This document shows, piece by piece, positions 60,172-64,000 of a stretch of 64,000 bases of DNA. Position 1 is the first letter of the stretch, and every line of letters begins with the position of its first letter. This stretch comes from Bradyrhizobium liaoningense (GTDB lineage Bacteria > Pseudomonadota > Alphaproteobacteria > Rhizobiales > Xanthobacteraceae): the NCBI RefSeq assembly GCF_018130955.1, contig NZ_JAFCJM010000009.1, positions 62,001-126,000 of the forward strand. The letters are read 5' to 3'. A program made the position numbers and the translations under genes. A model generated the notes under the pieces. That model was given only the letters and a program-made list of their open reading frames with translations. It searched no databases and was not told where the DNA came from.

Positions 60172-60187
60172 GTGAGTGCTTACTCAC
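60172..60187. promoter_or_regulatory. TetR-type operator before the efflux regulator
   Basis: GTGAGTGCTTACTCAC is a perfect palindrome with a GCTT centre. It lies 5 bp before the first ATG of the TetR gene and within a plausible promoter (TTGACT at 60157-60162). This is the expected place for autorepression of an efflux operon. Confidence 0.72.
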
Positions 60188-60191
60188 TAAC

Positions 60192-60893
60192 ATGAGCTCA
60201 TTGCGTATGACGAGCGACCTGAGGAGGCAACTCATCCTCGGTGCCGCGAAACGTTGCTTTGCACGGCATGGTTATACCGGCACCACGACCAAGAGCGTGG
60301 CGGCCGCGGCTGCCATTTCCGAGGCGCTGCTGTTCAAGCATTTCCCCTCCAAGGCCGCGCTCTATGCCGATATCCTCTCCGAGGAGTGCGAGGCCGATCC
60401 GGCGCTCACCGACCTGCTCGAGCGCGAGCCCTCGACGGCCACGCTGGTCGAACTGATCCGCGGCATGGTCGAGCACTTCGTGCAGATCGCCGACGGGCCG
60501 GACCAGGAGGAGGCGCAGCGCCTGCGTCTGATGGTCACCAGCCATCTGGACGATGGCGAATTCGCGCGGCTGCTGTACGCCAAGATCGAGAAGTTGATCG
60601 GGGCGGTCTTCGTCGCCTCGCTGGAGCGCGCGGTCGCAGCCGGTGACGCGGCGCCTCACGCAAGCGATCCGCTCAATCTGTTCTGGTTCGCGCATCACGC
60701 CGTGATGACGGCCGCGCTGACCAGATTGCCGGCCACGCCGTGTCTCTCCTACGGCACGACGAACGATCTCGAACGTCAGCTCTGTGAGTTTCTCCTGAGA
60801 GGTATCGGACTTAACGACGCCGCAATTGCTTCGCATCTGGACCGCGCATTGGCGCCAGGTGCCGGCAACACGGCGATTGCAGAAAGTGCATGA
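60192..60893 (+). CDS. TetR/AcrR-family regulator of an RND efflux operon
   Basis: The product is 233 residues with a helix-turn-helix at about 10-55 (GAAKRCFARHGYTGTTTKSVA, ISEALLFKHFPSKAALY). The first ATG at 60192 is used; ATG 60207 is equally possible since neither has a clear ribosome binding site. The perfect palindrome at 60172-60187 suggests autorepression. It is followed 1 bp later by the membrane-fusion gene, so it is the first gene of the efflux operon and should repress it. Confidence 0.87.
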   Translation: MSSLRMTSDLRRQLILGAAKRCFARHGYTGTTTKSVAAAAAISEALLFKHFPSKAALYADILSEECEADPALTDLLEREPSTATLVELIRGMVEHFVQIADGPDQEEAQRLRLMVTSHLDDGEFARLLYAKIEKLIGAVFVASLERAVAAGDAAPHASDPLNLFWFAHHAVMTAALTRLPATPCLSYGTTNDLERQLCEFLLRGIGLNDAAIASHLDRALAPGAGNTAIAESA

Positions 60894-60894
60894 C

Positions 60895-62085
60895 ATGAAC
60901 ATCGTGGCAGAACACAAAATATCGGGCGAACCGATCGACAAGGCGCCGCCGCGCCCGGTCAAGCCGGTGCGCTGGTTCATCATCATCGGCGCGCTGCTTG
61001 CCGCGCTGGTCGGAGGGCTGGTCTGGTTCAATTCCTTCCGCGGCCAGATGATCAAGCAGTTCTTCGCCAACAACAAGCCGCCGCCGGTGGCGGTCAGCGC
61101 TGCCGAGGCGAAGTCCGAGGTTGTGCCGAACCTGTTGACCGCGGTCGGCGAACTCGCCGCCGTCCACCAGGTCAACGTCACCGCCGACGTCAACGGCCGC
61201 GTCACCGAGATCAAGTTCGAGCCGGGCGCGCATGTCAGCGCGGGCATGCCGCTGGTGCAGTTGTTCGATGCGCCGGAGCAGGGCGACCTTGCCAACTTCA
61301 AGGCGCAGTCGACCGTCGCCGCGCTCTCGCTCGAGCGCGCCAAGCAACTCGCCTCGCGCCAGTTCGGCCCGCAGGCGACCGTCGACCAGGCCCAGGCGGC
61401 TTATGACCAGGCGCAGGCCGGCATCGCCAAGACCGAGGCCCTGATCTCGCAGAAGCTGGTGCGCGCTCCGTTCGAGGGTGATCTCGGCGTCCGCAAGGTC
61501 GAGGTCGGCCAGTATCTCACCGCGGGCACGGCGATCGTGTCTCTCACCGATCTCTCGGAGCTGTGGGCCAACTTCACCGTGACGGAAAAGGACTCTGGCA
61601 ATCTCAAGGTCGGACAGACCGTCCGTCTGAAGGTCGACGCCTATCCGGGCCGCGTCTTCGAGGGCAAGATCACCACGATCGAGCCGCAGATCGCGAGCGA
61701 CACGCGTAACATCCGTGTCCAGGCCACGATCGCCAATCCGGAGAAGATCCTGAAGCCCGGCATGTTCGTGACCACCACGGTCGTGCTGCCGGAGAAGCCG
61801 CCGGTCATCACCGTTCCGGAGACGTCCGTCGACTACACGCTGTACGGCGACTCGGTGTTCCTGATCACCGAGAAGAAGGAAGAGGACGGCAAGACCACCT
61901 TGAGTGCCGTGCGCACCTTCGTGCAGACCGGCAACCGGGTCGATGGACGCGCCGAAATTCTTAAGGGTCTGAAGCCGGGCGACAAGGTCGTCGCCGTCGG
62001 CCAGCTCAAGCTGCAATCGGGCTCGGCCGTGTCGATTTCGACCGATCCGGCTCCGCCCATCCCGGCGCAGCCGCCGCGCTACTGA
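60895..62085 (+). CDS. RND efflux membrane-fusion (periplasmic adaptor) protein
   Basis: The product is 396 residues with an N-terminal membrane anchor (about 27-47), lipoyl half-motifs (VNGRVTEIKFEPGAHVSAGMPL region and APFEGDLGVRKVEVGQYL), an alpha-hairpin between them (about 140-185), and a beta-barrel plus membrane-proximal domain to the end. It bridges the RND pump to an outer-membrane channel. It starts 1 bp after the TetR stop and is followed by the pump gene after 73 bp. No outer-membrane channel gene is in the window. Confidence 0.92.
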   Translation: MNIVAEHKISGEPIDKAPPRPVKPVRWFIIIGALLAALVGGLVWFNSFRGQMIKQFFANNKPPPVAVSAAEAKSEVVPNLLTAVGELAAVHQVNVTADVNGRVTEIKFEPGAHVSAGMPLVQLFDAPEQGDLANFKAQSTVAALSLERAKQLASRQFGPQATVDQAQAAYDQAQAGIAKTEALISQKLVRAPFEGDLGVRKVEVGQYLTAGTAIVSLTDLSELWANFTVTEKDSGNLKVGQTVRLKVDAYPGRVFEGKITTIEPQIASDTRNIRVQATIANPEKILKPGMFVTTTVVLPEKPPVITVPETSVDYTLYGDSVFLITEKKEEDGKTTLSAVRTFVQTGNRVDGRAEILKGLKPGDKVVAVGQLKLQSGSAVSISTDPAPPIPAQPPRY

Positions 62086-62158
62086 CAACATCTCTCGCGC
62101 GCATGATCCGGCACGGCCGGGTCATGCCGTGCAAGTCAACGGATTCGAGATCGCCGCG

Positions 62159-64000
62159 ATGGCCTTTACCGATATCTTCATCAAACGCCCGGTCCTTTCG
62201 GTCGTCGTCAGCCTGCTGATCCTGCTGATCGGCCTGCGCGCCGCGATGGTGCTGCCGATCCGGCAATATCCAAAGCTGTCGAACACGGTCATCAACATCA
62301 CGACCGTCTATCCCGGCGCGTCCGCGGACCTGATCCAGGGCTTCATCACCACGCCGATCGAGCAGGCGGTCGCCTCTGCCGAAGGCGTCGACTACATCAC
62401 CTCGTCGTCGGTGCAGGGCACGTCGACGATCCAGGTCTACATCAAGCTGAACTTCGATCCGAACCAGGCGCTCACCGAGGTGCTCGCCAAGACCAACTCA
62501 GTCAAATATCTGATCCCGAAGGAATCGAACGATCCGATCGTCACCAAGACGACGGGCCAGACCACGGCCGTGATGTATCTCGGCTTCTCCTCGGAGGAAT
62601 TGTCGGGCTCGGCGATCTCGGACTATCTGACGCGTGTGGTGCAGCCTGTGCTGTCGACCGTCGACGGCGTCGCCTCGGCCGACATTCTGGGCGGCCAGAC
62701 CTTTGCGATGCGGCTGTGGCTCGATCCCGTGAAGATGGCGGGCCGCAACGTGTCGCCGGGCGACGTCGCGGCCGCCATCACCGCCAACAACTTCCAGTCG
62801 GCGGCGGGCCAGACCAAGGGCTACCTGATCGTCTCCAACATCTCGACCAACACGGGTCTGACCGACGTCAATCAGTTCAAGAAGATGATCGTCAAGGCCA
62901 AGGATGGCGGCTTCGTGCGGATGGAAGACATCGCAACCGTCGAGCTGGCCGCGCAAAGCACCGACGCCAGCGTCGCCTTCAACGGCGAGCATGCGATCTT
63001 CATCGGCGTGCAGGCGACCCCGCAGGGCAACCCGCTGACGCTGGTCAAGGGCGTGCGCGCGCTGTTCCCCGAGCTCGAACGAAATCTGCCGCCGTCGATG
63101 AAGATGAAGGTCGCCTACGATTCGACCAAGTTCATCCAGTCCTCGATCGACGAGGTGGAGAAGACGCTCGGCGAAGCCGTGATCATCGTCATCGTGGTGA
63201 TCTTCCTGTTCCTGGCCTCGTTCCGCTCGGTCATCATCCCGGTCGTCACCATTCCGCTGTCGATGATCGGCGTTTGCACGCTGATGCTGGCCCTCGGCTT
63301 CAGCTTCAACCTGTTGACGCTGCTCGCGATGGTGCTCGCGATCGGACTGGTCGTCGACGACGCCATCGTGGTGGTGGAGAACATCCACCGCCATCTCGAG
63401 GAGGGCAAGACACCGGTCCAATCGGCGCTGGAAGGCGCGCGCGAAATCGTCGGCCCCGTCGTCTCGATGACCATCACGCTCGCCGCCGTGTATGCGCCGA
63501 TCGGCTTCCTCGGCGGCCTGACCGGCTCGCTGTTCCGCGAATTCGCCTTCACGCTCGCGGGCTCCGTGATCGTGTCGGGCGTGATCGCGCTGACGCTGTC
63601 GCCGATGATGTGCTCGGTGCTCTTGAAGAACACGGAAGAGGGGCGCTTCGCAAAACTCGTGAACCGGGTGTTCGGCGCGATGACGCGCTGGTACGGCCGC
63701 AGGCTCGACCGCTCGCTCGACTACAAGGCCATCACCGGACTGTTCGCGGTGACGATCCTCGGGCTCGTCGCCTTCCTCTACATGAATACGTCGAAGGAGC
63801 TCGCGCCGGAAGAAGACCAGGGCATCGTGTTCTCGGTGACCAAGGCGCCGAAATACGCCAACATCGACTATCTCGACTTCTACGGCGAGAAGCTCGACCA
63901 GAAGTTCGCGAGTTTCCCGGAGACCGATCTTCGCTTCGTCCTCAACGGCATCAACGGACCGCAGGGCGGCATCGCCGGCATGCTGCTCAAGCCGTGGGAG
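62159..64000 (+). CDS. RND efflux transporter (AcrB/MexB family), 3' truncated by the window edge
   Basis: The first 614 codons are present and the frame is open to the edge. It begins MAFTDIFIKRPVLSVVVSLL, the usual first helix of hydrophobic/amphiphilic efflux pumps. The GD motif region (VVDDAIVVVENIHRHLEEG) near 398 holds the proton-relay aspartates in helix 4. The periplasmic porter domain lies at about 35-330. It exports drugs or other small amphiphiles using the proton gradient, with the adaptor at 60895. The start ATG straddles 62159-62161 without a clear ribosome binding site. Confidence 0.93.
   Translation, partial: MAFTDIFIKRPVLSVVVSLLILLIGLRAAMVLPIRQYPKLSNTVINITTVYPGASADLIQGFITTPIEQAVASAEGVDYITSSSVQGTSTIQVYIKLNFDPNQALTEVLAKTNSVKYLIPKESNDPIVTKTTGQTTAVMYLGFSSEELSGSAISDYLTRVVQPVLSTVDGVASADILGGQTFAMRLWLDPVKMAGRNVSPGDVAAAITANNFQSAAGQTKGYLIVSNISTNTGLTDVNQFKKMIVKAKDGGFVRMEDIATVELAAQSTDASVAFNGEHAIFIGVQATPQGNPLTLVKGVRALFPELERNLPPSMKMKVAYDSTKFIQSSIDEVEKTLGEAVIIVIVVIFLFLASFRSVIIPVVTIPLSMIGVCTLMLALGFSFNLLTLLAMVLAIGLVVDDAIVVVENIHRHLEEGKTPVQSALEGAREIVGPVVSMTITLAAVYAPIGFLGGLTGSLFREFAFTLAGSVIVSGVIALTLSPMMCSVLLKNTEEGRFAKLVNRVFGAMTRWYGRRLDRSLDYKAITGLFAVTILGLVAFLYMNTSKELAPEEDQGIVFSVTKAPKYANIDYLDFYGEKLDQKFASFPETDLRFVLNGINGPQGGIAGMLLKPWE

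Overview
The window reads as a chromosomal segment of a Bradyrhizobium-like alphaproteobacterium. The basis is high GC, alphaproteobacterial gene families, several families of long inverted intergenic repeats of the kind scattered through Bradyrhizobium and Rhodopseudomonas genomes, and a nitrate assimilation locus whose members match the narK-bjgb-flp-nasC set described in Bradyrhizobium. No rRNA, tRNA, transposase, phage gene or CRISPR array was seen. The species call is inference from content, not from a marker gene.

Layout. 0-2 kb: tail of a TRAP transporter (DctP end, DctQ, DctM). 2-5.5 kb: beta-lactamase-fold serine hydrolase, intradiol ring-cleavage dioxygenase, small secreted protein. 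6-19 kb: nitrogen block. A PP2C phosphatase/Ser-Thr kinase fusion and a formate/nitrite channel lie on the minus strand. Divergent from them are nrtABC, a single-domain globin, narK, a FAD reductase (flp) and the assimilatory nitrate reductase nasC. nrtA and narK each carry the same regulatory layout: two NtrC-like dyads, a sigma-54 promoter 126 bp downstream, and a leader RNA whose first hairpin has an ANTAR (NasT)-type hexaloop. 19-28 kb: lactonase-like protein, aldo/keto reductase, EamA transporter, zinc alcohol dehydrogenase, an Lrp regulator divergent from an AceE-like E1 enzyme, aldehyde dehydrogenase. 28-37 kb: sugar-acid/uronate block (lactonase, uronate dehydrogenase-like protein, IlvD/Edd dehydratase, GntR regulator, TRAP system). 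37-43.5 kb: phosphatase, enoyl-CoA hydratase, ferredoxin reductase, two PfkB kinases, VOC protein, TetR. 43.7-51 kb: an ABC importer and four catabolic enzymes in one tightly packed operon of unknown substrate. 51-54.2 kb: candidate peptide-modification locus. 54-64 kb: low-complexity secreted protein, ornithine aminotransferase, P450, split TPP decarboxylase, and a TetR-RND efflux operon running off the right edge.

The most interesting segment is 51.5-54.2 kb. A 66-residue peptide gene with a strong ribosome binding site and a near-consensus sigma-70 promoter ends in a run of valines. It lies 63 bp upstream of a B12-binding radical SAM protein whose C-terminus looks like a PqqD-type peptide-recognition domain. 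This is the layout of a RiPP (ribosomally made, post-translationally modified peptide) locus. Upstream of the promoter lies a decayed fragment closely resembling the 3' end of the sugar isomerase gene on the other side of the locus, which suggests insertion or duplication. Function is inferred from domain content and arrangement only.
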